Below, piece by piece: positions 33,250-40,244 of a stretch of 64,000 bases of DNA (position 1 is its first letter; the number at the start of each line of letters is the position of its first letter). The DNA is taken from positions 1 to 64,000 of the forward strand of contig CADBRU010000009.1 in assembly GCA_902797165.1 (NCBI GenBank), in the 5' to 3' direction. The position numbers and the translations under genes are program-made. The stretch comes from an uncultured Elusimicrobium sp. GTDB lineage: Bacteria > Elusimicrobiota > Elusimicrobia > Elusimicrobiales > Elusimicrobiaceae. Under the pieces are notes generated by a model, which searched no databases, was not told the DNA's origin, and saw only the letters and a program-made list of their open reading frames with translations.

Positions 33250-34383
33250 ATGAAGAAATTAATTATTTTGACCTTAACCGCTATCTTAGCCATTCCGGCT
33301 TTTGCCGCCGGTCCGGTGCAATTTGTCGCTACGGAAGATATTTCCTATGATGACAACATCTATTTGAAACCCAATAACGCTGAAAAGAGAGATTCTTTAA
33401 TCAGCACCACCCGCGTAGGCGCCAACTATAAAGGCCAAATCCCGGGTAGTGATTTGAAATTAACCGCCGGTGCTTTAGTAGGTTACAATGCCTATACCCG
33501 CAAACCGTCAGTTAACAACTATTGGGATGCTTTAGGTAATGTAGAACTTGCCAACGAACAGATCAAATTAGGCGATCGCCTGTTATATACCTCTGATCCG
33601 GCTAACAGTTCTTTAACCGACCGTGAAAAACGCATGAACAATACGGCCTATGCTTCTTACAAAACCACCAATGAAAAATTATTCAGCGTGGGTGTATCTG
33701 TAGAAGATATTTTTGACCGCTATTTTGATGCGAACATGAGTTACTTAAACCGCAACCGCGTTAATGCCGGTGCGCAACTTTACTATAACTTCAATACCCA
33801 AACGAATGTGTTTGTAGAATATATGTTCTCCGATATCGAATATCGCGAAAACAGTTGGAATGATTCTACCGGCCACCGCGTGGGTTTGGGTGTCAACGGT
33901 AAAATTGCCCCGAAAGTAACCGGTACTGCCAAAGTAACCTATGATATGCGCGATTATGACAAACATGTAGACGGTGCTGATAATGAACCGGATATGTTTG
34001 GTTATTATGCCGCTTTGACTTGGAAGCCCAGCACCCGCGACACCGTTCGTTTGTCCGGTGAACGCAAAATGGAAGAAACTTTGTATGGCAACAACCGCTA
34101 CTTCGCAGATACGTTAGTTGCGTTGTATGGCCAACACAAATTTAATTCCAAATGGACCGCTGCCTTGACCTTAGGTTGGGAAGATATGGCTTATTCCCGT
34201 GTGGTTGAAGGCAATACCAAACGCCATGACAGCCTTTATACCATCCGCCCGCAAATCGATTATATGTTTAAAGATTGGTTAATGGGTAGTGTATGGTATC
34301 AATATCGTAACCGTGCCTCTAATAAAGATTGGGCGGATTATGAAAACAACAAAGTCGGTGTAAGCATTAAAGCCTTATTCTAA
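33250..34383 (+). CDS. Outer membrane beta-barrel protein (BBP2-like), exopolysaccharide-associated
   Basis: A 377-residue protein with a Sec signal (KKLIILTLTAILAIPAFA). The mature part consists of repeated amphipathic strands rich in aromatic ends (AGAQLYYNFN, VFVEYMFSDIEYRE, GYYAALTWKPS, WTAALTLGWEDMAYSR) and ends in Phe, the outer membrane insertion signal. It starts with VQFVATEDISYDDNIYL, like barrels found in exopolysaccharide loci. A role as secretion porin or surface barrel for the polymer is inferred from position. A strong terminator follows. Confidence 0.82.
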   Translation: MKKLIILTLTAILAIPAFAAGPVQFVATEDISYDDNIYLKPNNAEKRDSLISTTRVGANYKGQIPGSDLKLTAGALVGYNAYTRKPSVNNYWDALGNVELANEQIKLGDRLLYTSDPANSSLTDREKRMNNTAYASYKTTNEKLFSVGVSVEDIFDRYFDANMSYLNRNRVNAGAQLYYNFNTQTNVFVEYMFSDIEYRENSWNDSTGHRVGLGVNGKIAPKVTGTAKVTYDMRDYDKHVDGADNEPDMFGYYAALTWKPSTRDTVRLSGERKMEETLYGNNRYFADTLVALYGQHKFNSKWTAALTLGWEDMAYSRVVEGNTKRHDSLYTIRPQIDYMFKDWLMGSVWYQYRNRASNKDWADYENNKVGVSIKALF

Positions 34384-34400
34384 GATTTAATTGCTTAGTT

Positions 34401-34432
34401 AAAACTCCCGGTTTAACGCCGGGAGTTTTTTT
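34401..34432 (+). terminator. Terminator after the beta-barrel gene
   Basis: AAAACTCCCGG / CCGGGAGTTTTTTT stem-loop between the convergent barrel and phosphatase genes. Confidence 0.88.
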
Positions 34433-34438
34433 GTGTTT

Positions 34439-34867
34439 TCAGAATCGTTTGATTAATGCAGTGACTGTTTTTTGTAAGAGTTGGGCTTGTTTGGTAAAAG
34501 CGGCCCCTTCTAACCTGATCGGGTCTTCCAAATCTGTTTCTTGGTCAAAAGCAAAGTCACTTATCAGCCACATTTTTTGGCTATATTGCGCGTAGCGGTC
34601 AGTCAGCATATCCAAATGCTGCTTTTCCATGCAAAAGATATAATCGGCACGCTGCAAATCTTCTTCTTTGAGTTGTGTAGATACGTGCGGAGCAGGATGA
34701 ATATGTTGGCTTTCCAAAAAATGGATTACTTTGGCCGGCAGGTGAAATTGCGGATCGGCATATAAACCGCGCGAAAATATTTCCGCTTGAGGTAAAAGCG
34801 AGCGGGCTATTTCCTGTGCCATAAAACTGCGGCAAATATTAGCGTGGCAAATAAATAATATTTTCAT
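34439..34867 (-). CDS. Low molecular weight protein-tyrosine phosphatase (Wzb-like)
   Basis: A 142-residue LMW-PTP. The N-terminal phosphate loop is CHANICRS (C-x5-R-S; His replaces the more usual Leu/Ser-Gly), and a distal DPIRLEG supplies the general-acid Asp. In capsule systems this enzyme removes phosphate from the tyrosine cluster of the Wzc autokinase, and a Wzc homologue is encoded 2.4 kb away at 37230. It is divergent from the polymerase gene, sharing only a 33-base promoter region. Confidence 0.9.
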   Translation of the reverse strand: MKILFICHANICRSFMAQEIARSLLPQAEIFSRGLYADPQFHLPAKVIHFLESQHIHPAPHVSTQLKEEDLQRADYIFCMEKQHLDMLTDRYAQYSQKMWLISDFAFDQETDLEDPIRLEGAAFTKQAQLLQKTVTALIKRF

Positions 34868-34900
34868 AGGTTTACCTATAGAATTTTATAAAATATTGCT
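34866..34900. promoter_or_regulatory. Compact divergent promoter with palindrome
   Basis: The 33-base gap between the phosphatase (minus) and the polymerase (plus) holds TAAAAT-N6-ATG for the plus gene and the perfect palindrome ATAGGTTTACCTAT (34866-34879), which overlaps the start of the minus gene. Neither gene has a Shine-Dalgarno. A shared operator is possible. Confidence 0.45.
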
Positions 34901-36535
34901 ATGGATGTGTTTGTAAAAACTATTTTTATTCTTCTTTTATTTTTTACACCCTTTGCCTTTGCGGGTACGGAACCGTGGGGGTTTTCTATATTGCAAGGGG
35001 GAGTGGTTACTTGTTGGATACTCCTATTATGTTCTCGGCGTAAAATAGTCTTTTCGTCTGTATTTAAGCCGGTATTTTTTACACTGCTGTTTTTAAGCGC
35101 GTTTACTGCACTGCAAGCCTGTTTTTCTAAAACATTACTGGACCCCGTAGCATTGTATCCGGTCAGTTTAATGCCCTTGTATAGTTGGGAACACGTGTCT
35201 TTATTTGTAACCTATTTAGCCGTAGTGGGCCTAGTGCCGCAACTGTTTGTTTCGCAACAAGATGTCAAAAAATTACTCTTTTGGGTAGTGGTAAGTGCCG
35301 TGGCGGTGGCTATTTGTGCGGTCAGTTTTCCCAAAGGAGATTATATCTTCCAACTGGCCGGAGTGCGCGGCGGAATAGGACCGTTTTTGAACCGCAATCA
35401 TGCCTCTGTGTTTTTTGTATTGGGGGCCTTGGCTGCCTTGGGGGTCTTTTTTACTTCGCAATTAAATTACGGCAAATTAGTTTCCCGCACGCAAAAACAA
35501 GCGTTTTATATTAAGCAAGTTTGTTTCTTTGCAGTATTTGTATCTTTGTGCGTAGCGGCCGTAATGACCCGCTCACGCGGCGGTATGCTTTCCCTACTCA
35601 TAGGTCTATTTACTTATTCTTTTCTTATTGTGTGGGCAGTACCGCGCCAATTCCAACGGAAAATCAAAGGTTTTCTGATTACGTTAGTGGTTTTGGTGCT
35701 AACCAGCGGATGGATTTATACCCACGTAGATGACATTAACGCATTTGCCCGTAGGTCCAGCGGCGCTTCGGAGCAGACCCGCCAAATGATTTATCGATCA
35801 GCCGGTACGATTTTAAAGCAATACCCGGTTTGGGGAATCGGTGTGGGGGCTATGCCGGTGGTAATCACCTCTTATACCGAGTGGTCGCTTTCCAGTTATA
35901 TTGAGCGCTTGCACAACGATTGGCTGGAAATTTTGTTAGGAGTCGGATTTGTGGGAGCCTTGCCTATTGTATTTGGGTTGATTTGGTTTATCTATTTGGC
36001 CTTAAAGCGGCTCAAGCGACTAGAAATACGGAAACAATTTTTGTTTGCGGCCTTGTTAAGTGCCTTGGCAGCAATGAGTGTGGGAAGTCTGGTTGATTTT
36101 CATTTCTTTATACCGGCCAATGCTTTACTGTTTTTTGTTCTGCTCGGAGCGGTATGTTCACTGACTTATGCTAAACATCATGTGCACGAAATTTCTCTTA
36201 ACGGCGGGTATCGTATCGGAATTATCGTAATTTTGCTGGCCGTTTGCTATTTGCCGCTACAGAAAACCTTAGCCTGGCGGTGTTATGTGTTTGGCAAGGG
36301 ACTTAAAACACAAGCAAAACTGGCTCAATACGAACAGGCGTTAGTCTATTATCCTTCTCCGCGCTATGCGGTGCGCTTGGGAAATGCCTATTTAAATGCC
36401 TCTAACAGGGCTGCTACCCCGGAGGAAAAAGCGATGCTGCGCGAACAAGCACGGGAAATAGCCATTATTTATTTGGGGCGTTATCCGCGCGATAAGGAAC
36501 TTTCTCAACTTTACATGCGTTTGCGTCCGTACTAA
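34901..36535 (+). CDS. O-antigen ligase/polymerase family membrane protein (Wzy/WaaL-like)
   Basis: A 544-residue protein with about twelve helices. The conserved periplasmic loop follows the central helices: NRNHASVFFVLG, RSRGGMLSLLIGL and, after a long segment, IGVGAMP...LHNDWLEILLGVGFVGALP, typical of the Wzy_C/O-antigen ligase domain with its His-Asn. The C-terminal soluble tail (about 80 residues, TPR-like YEQALVYYPSPRYAVRLGNAYL) is common in this branch. It polymerises or attaches the glycan outside the inner membrane. The start follows TAAAAT-N6 with no Shine-Dalgarno. Confidence 0.85.
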   Translation: MDVFVKTIFILLLFFTPFAFAGTEPWGFSILQGGVVTCWILLLCSRRKIVFSSVFKPVFFTLLFLSAFTALQACFSKTLLDPVALYPVSLMPLYSWEHVSLFVTYLAVVGLVPQLFVSQQDVKKLLFWVVVSAVAVAICAVSFPKGDYIFQLAGVRGGIGPFLNRNHASVFFVLGALAALGVFFTSQLNYGKLVSRTQKQAFYIKQVCFFAVFVSLCVAAVMTRSRGGMLSLLIGLFTYSFLIVWAVPRQFQRKIKGFLITLVVLVLTSGWIYTHVDDINAFARRSSGASEQTRQMIYRSAGTILKQYPVWGIGVGAMPVVITSYTEWSLSSYIERLHNDWLEILLGVGFVGALPIVFGLIWFIYLALKRLKRLEIRKQFLFAALLSALAAMSVGSLVDFHFFIPANALLFFVLLGAVCSLTYAKHHVHEISLNGGYRIGIIVILLAVCYLPLQKTLAWRCYVFGKGLKTQAKLAQYEQALVYYPSPRYAVRLGNAYLNASNRAATPEEKAMLREQAREIAIIYLGRYPRDKELSQLYMRLRPY

Positions 36536-36536
36536 A

Positions 36537-36574
36537 TTGGGAAAAGGACTCTATATTTGGTAAAATATATGAAT
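36537..36574 (+). promoter_or_regulatory. Sigma-70-like promoter of the wza-wzc pair
   Basis: TTGGGA at 36537-36542, an 18-bp spacer and TAAAAT at 36561-36566, with the ATG of the lipoprotein eight bases later. No ribosome binding site fits between them. Confidence 0.5.
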
Positions 36575-37222
36575 ATGAGGAAAGGTAATTTATTATTTAT
36601 CAGTTGTTTTTTAAGCGGGTTCATAGCCTGCAGCGGACCGGCCGTTCAAAAAGAATCGGCGGTGCAGAAAGAGATGTTACAACAAGAAGTCCTGCAAGGA
36701 ATCGAACAGGTCCGTTCTTCTCAGGTGTATAAATTGCAACCGGGAGATTTAATTGAAATACGCGTCTTTCAAGAAGACGCGATGAACCGCACTTTGCGCA
36801 TCAGCAGTAACGGTACGATTACTTTTCCGTTAGTGGGTGCGGTAGAAGTGGCCGGTTGCCCGCTAGAAGAAGCGGAATTTCGTCTGAGAAATAAGTTGAC
36901 GGAATATATTAAAAATCCGCAAGTTTCCATTTTAGTAAAAGAATATGGCAATAAGACCGTATATATATTGGGGCAAGTAAAGAAGCCTTCCTCTATTGAA
37001 ATCCCACCCGAAAAGCCCTTAACGGTACTGGAGGCCATCACTTCCGTTGGTGGTTTTACCGATATTGCCAATACTTCCAAAGTCCGTATTTTGCGTATGG
37101 AAAACGGCAAGCAAAAAACCTTAGATGTGGACGTGACCCAAATCACCAAACAAGGCAATAAGGCATTAGATATTGCTTTAGTACCTGGTGATGTGGTATT
37201 TGTTCCGCAAAGTATGTTTTAG
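36575..37222 (+). CDS. Polysaccharide export outer membrane lipoprotein (Wza family)
   Basis: A 215-residue lipoprotein with lipobox FIAC. After a short polar spacer come the Poly_export domain (YKLQPGDLIEIRVFQEDAMNRTLRISSNGTITFPLVG) and one SLBB domain (VYILGQVKKP...LTVLEAITSVGGFT). It forms the export channel for the polymer with the Wzc co-polymerase. It is shorter than E. coli Wza (379), lacking the C-terminal amphipathic outer-membrane helix; the BBP2-like barrel upstream might supply the pore (inference). An in-frame ATG six bases upstream (36569) is an alternative start. The wzc gene starts 7 bases downstream. Confidence 0.9.
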   Translation: MRKGNLLFISCFLSGFIACSGPAVQKESAVQKEMLQQEVLQGIEQVRSSQVYKLQPGDLIEIRVFQEDAMNRTLRISSNGTITFPLVGAVEVAGCPLEEAEFRLRNKLTEYIKNPQVSILVKEYGNKTVYILGQVKKPSSIEIPPEKPLTVLEAITSVGGFTDIANTSKVRILRMENGKQKTLDVDVTQITKQGNKALDIALVPGDVVFVPQSMF

Positions 37223-37229
37223 GTGATTT

Positions 37230-38948
37230 ATGGCTCAAACAGAATCAGAAGAATTAGATTTAACCGAAATTGTCAGTATCATTTTGAAACGGTTTTGGCT
37301 CATCGTGGGTTGTGTTTTGTGTGGTTTACTGGCTGCTATATTGGTCAATACATTAATGCGTCCGATGTATGAAGGGACTGCTTTAATCATGATCAACAAA
37401 GAAGAAGCCGGTAAAATAGACGCCAGCCCCTACGGCTCTTTTATGAGTGAAGAAGACTATTACCGCACGCAATATCAACTACTGGAAAGCCGTTCTTTAC
37501 TGGAGCGGGTGTATCAAAAATTAGATTTGGGCCAATACGAACAATTTGCCAATCCGGGCGGCGTGGCTAAATTGCACGGTGCTTTGAAAATTTCTCCGAT
37601 TACGCGCAGCCGTTTAGTCAATGTCAGTGTGCGTTCGTATGATCCGGCATTGGCAGCGGAAATTGCCAATACGGTAGCGGATACCTTTGTGCAAGAAAAC
37701 GTAAGCAATCGTATTTCTATGGGTAAAGACGTAATTCGCGCACTGGAAAATTCGGAAAATAGCCCGGCTGAGCAAGAATTATTAAATTCTATGCCGCAAG
37801 TGGTAAACAGTGATTTTATTAAATCACTTAAACAACAAGCGGCGGCTTTGACCAGTCAGCGCGCGCAATTATCGGCCAAATATACGGAAAGCCATCCGGA
37901 GGTTATTTCCGTTACCAAACAATTGGCTGCTGTTAATGCGCAAATTTCCTTGGAAACCAAACGTTTGGTGCAGAGTATTAAGATTGAGTTGTCGGGTCAA
38001 TTTTCCGGTAACAATATTCGCATTGTAGACCCGGCTATTACGCCCACTAACCCGGTCCGTCCGCGCAAATTAATCAATTTGATTATCGGCATTTTGGCCG
38101 GCGGGCTTTTGGGACTGTTAATTATTTTTGCACTGGAATTTTTAGATCAAAGTGTAAAATCTTCGGAAGATTTGGAAGCCAAACTGGGGCTTGCTTTTTT
38201 GGGTTTTATCCCGTATGAAAAGGGCAAAAAACGCGAAGTGGAATATGCCCCTATGCTAAAAGCGGGTAACTCTTTGCAAGCGGAAAATATACGTAATATC
38301 CGCACTATGCTGGGTTTTGCGCTGGCAGATGAGCCGCACGCTCCGTTTTTGATTACCAGTTCTATGCAAGGGGAAGGGAAAAGTCATTTTTCCTCTAATT
38401 TAGTAGTTGCTTTGACGCAAGCCGGACAAAAAGTATTACTGGTGGACGGTGATTTACGCCGCTCCCGTTTGCACAAGGTGTTTCACTTGAGTATTGATAA
38501 GGGGCTTAGTAATATTTGGTCCAGTAACGCCGATAAAGCCAATTATGAGGCCAATGTGCAAGCGGTCAAAGATGTACCGAATTTGTTTGTCATGACCTCC
38601 GGTCAACGCCCGCCCAATCCGGCCGAACTGTTAAGCACCCCCAAATTGGCCGATTTTATCAAATGGGCAGAAAAGCATTATGACCATGTGATTATAGACT
38701 GTCCGGCTATTTTGCCGGTGGCTGATACTATGTTGTGGGGACGGTATATCCCACGCGGCATTTTTGCGATTCGCTATGGCAAAACCAATGCCAAACTGGC
38801 CCGTATTGCACTAGACAAACTTAGTAAAGCCGGCATTAAGGTCTTAGGGGCTGTAATCAGCCAATACCGCCCGAGTGGCTTATCATACGGGAAATACGGG
38901 TATTATAAGAGTTATCACTATTATCACGATAAAGAAGATAATAAATAA
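37230..38948 (+). CDS. Polysaccharide co-polymerase / BY-kinase (Wzc family)
   Basis: A 572-residue chain-length regulator and tyrosine autokinase. The Wzz domain starts with a helix (FWLIVGCVLCGLLAAIL) and ends with a second one (IGILAGGLLGLLIIFALE) after a GNVR-like PRKLIN segment. The cytoplasmic BY-kinase has Walker A QGEGKSHFSSN, Walker A' LLVDGDLRRSRLHKVF and Walker B HVIIDCPA. The C-terminus is a tyrosine cluster (YGKYGYYKSYHYYH), the autophosphorylation site reset by a Wzb phosphatase. The periplasmic part is shorter than in E. coli Wzc. Ends with its own terminator. Confidence 0.93.
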   Translation: MAQTESEELDLTEIVSIILKRFWLIVGCVLCGLLAAILVNTLMRPMYEGTALIMINKEEAGKIDASPYGSFMSEEDYYRTQYQLLESRSLLERVYQKLDLGQYEQFANPGGVAKLHGALKISPITRSRLVNVSVRSYDPALAAEIANTVADTFVQENVSNRISMGKDVIRALENSENSPAEQELLNSMPQVVNSDFIKSLKQQAAALTSQRAQLSAKYTESHPEVISVTKQLAAVNAQISLETKRLVQSIKIELSGQFSGNNIRIVDPAITPTNPVRPRKLINLIIGILAGGLLGLLIIFALEFLDQSVKSSEDLEAKLGLAFLGFIPYEKGKKREVEYAPMLKAGNSLQAENIRNIRTMLGFALADEPHAPFLITSSMQGEGKSHFSSNLVVALTQAGQKVLLVDGDLRRSRLHKVFHLSIDKGLSNIWSSNADKANYEANVQAVKDVPNLFVMTSGQRPPNPAELLSTPKLADFIKWAEKHYDHVIIDCPAILPVADTMLWGRYIPRGIFAIRYGKTNAKLARIALDKLSKAGIKVLGAVISQYRPSGLSYGKYGYYKSYHYYHDKEDNK

Positions 38949-38978
38949 CAGTTTTCTAGTTTGCTACATTTAACGCAT

Positions 38979-39009
38979 AAAACCCAATACGCAATGTATT
39001 GGGTTTTTT
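38979..39009 (+). terminator. Terminator of the wza-wzc transcript
   Basis: AAAACCCAATAC / GTATTGGGTTTTTT with a 5-nt loop, 30 bases after wzc. Confidence 0.88.
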
Positions 39010-39038
39010 GTGCATTATTCAATATTTTCACAAAAGAC

Positions 39039-39069
39039 TTGACAAACGCAGTTTTTTTTTTTTTACAAT
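39039..39069 (+). promoter_or_regulatory. Pilin promoter with T13 tract in the spacer
   Basis: A perfect -35 TTGACA (39039-39044) and TACAAT (39064-39069) are separated by 19 bp, twelve of which are T from a 13-T run at 39052-39064. Nineteen is above the optimal 17 spacing, so gain or loss of T residues during replication would change promoter strength. Confidence 0.6.
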
Positions 39070-39110
39070 AGTAATAGTAATATGCTACAGTAAAATAAAA
39101 GGAGGGAAGC

Positions 39111-39578
39111 ATGAAAAAAGGTTTTACACTAATCGAATTATTGGTAGTTGTGTTAATTATCGGTATATTATCCGCTATTGCCTTGCCGCAATATACCAAA
39201 GCGGTGGAAAAAGCACGCCGAGCAGAAGCCATACAAATGTTACATCAAATTCATCATGCTTGCCAAATCTATGAAATGGCCGGACAAGATTGCGGAGATG
39301 AACATTTATTAGAGAACTCGGATATCGGTTGGCCCGGAGAATTGACGATGGAGGGTTGTTATGACCAAATGTGTTTTAATACTAAAGATTGGCAGTATTC
39401 GGATACTACGGGGGGGACTTTTTGTGCTATTCCATTGAAATCTACCGCGGCGCCCTATGTGTTATGTATGAATGTGTCTTCTGCTTATGATGATTTCGGA
39501 AAAACGAAGTGCATGAATGAAAATGATGATAATGCTTGTCAAAAAATTTGTGGTGCTGACAATTGTTATATAGATTAA
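39111..39578 (+). CDS. Type IV pilin-like protein, cysteine-rich, possibly phase-variable
   Basis: A 155-residue prepilin, MKKG then FTLIELLVVVLIIGILSAIALPQY. The globular part is short, acidic and unusually rich in cysteine (ten, among them HHACQIY, DCGDEH, GCYDQMC, FCAIP, LCMNV, KCMNE and a terminal ACQKICGADNCYID), so several disulfides are likely outside the cell. AAAGGAGGG precedes the ATG. The promoter carries a 13-T tract (39052-39064). It is monocistronic with its own terminator, next to the exopolysaccharide genes. Confidence 0.9.
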   Translation: MKKGFTLIELLVVVLIIGILSAIALPQYTKAVEKARRAEAIQMLHQIHHACQIYEMAGQDCGDEHLLENSDIGWPGELTMEGCYDQMCFNTKDWQYSDTTGGTFCAIPLKSTAAPYVLCMNVSSAYDDFGKTKCMNENDDNACQKICGADNCYID

Positions 39579-39583
39579 TCATA

Positions 39584-39609
39584 AACCCCCGCGAAAGCGG
39601 GGGTTTTTA
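39584..39609 (+). terminator. Terminator after pilin, bidirectional
   Basis: AAACCCCCGC-GAAA-GCGGGGGTTT, a perfect stem closed by a stable GAAA tetraloop, between the convergent pilin and tdk. Confidence 0.9.
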
Positions 39610-39630
39610 GTTAAGAACTTTTTACTTTGA

Positions 39631-40203
39631 TTATTTTTCTTTGGGTTTTTTGTAGCAGCGGCGGCAGCGTGCCTGATAGGCATCCGTTGTGCCCACCACA
39701 ATACGTTTGGTGTCTTTGGTGGTGCGCTGCGTAAACGTGGCAGGGTTGCCGCATTTGGTGCAAACCGCGTGGTTTTTGGTTACAAACTCCGCCTTGGCCA
39801 GTAAAGCCGCGGTTACTTCAAAGGGTTCTGCCCGATAGTCGGTATCTAACCCGGCTACAATTACGCGTTTGCCTTGATTGGCTAATTTTTCACATACTTC
39901 TACAATACCTTTGTCAAAGAAATTTACTTCGTCAATGGCAATGACTTGGGTATCTTTTTCAATAAGCGGTAAAATTTCGGAAGAGTTTTTGACACACGAA
40001 GCATCTACTTTATTTTGATTGTGGCTGATGATACTGCCTATCCCGTAGCGGGTATCGAGTTTGGAATTAAACAGTTGCACTTTTTGTTTGGCAATCAGTG
40101 CGGTACGTACACGGCGGATTAATTCTTCGGTTTTACCGGAAAACATACATCCGCAAATTACTTCTATCCAGCCTTGTTTTTTGAACATTAAGTTTGGGGT
40201 CAT
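39631..40203 (-). CDS. tdk: Thymidine kinase, type II
   Basis: A 190-residue thymidine salvage kinase. GCMFSGKTEEL is the P-loop, VIAIDEVNFF the Walker B, GLDTDYRAEPF the lasso/substrate region, and CTKC with CRRC hold the structural zinc. It phosphorylates thymidine with ATP; together with deoC in the upstream run it covers deoxynucleoside salvage. AGAGGAC lies eight bases before the ATG and TATAAT near 40240 could be its own promoter, 41 bases after lptD. Confidence 0.95.
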   Translation of the reverse strand: MTPNLMFKKQGWIEVICGCMFSGKTEELIRRVRTALIAKQKVQLFNSKLDTRYGIGSIISHNQNKVDASCVKNSSEILPLIEKDTQVIAIDEVNFFDKGIVEVCEKLANQGKRVIVAGLDTDYRAEPFEVTAALLAKAEFVTKNHAVCTKCGNPATFTQRTTKDTKRIVVGTTDAYQARCRRCYKKPKEK

Positions 40204-40244
40204 GGTTTTGTGTCCTCTTTTTATAATCTCTAAATTATATCTTA

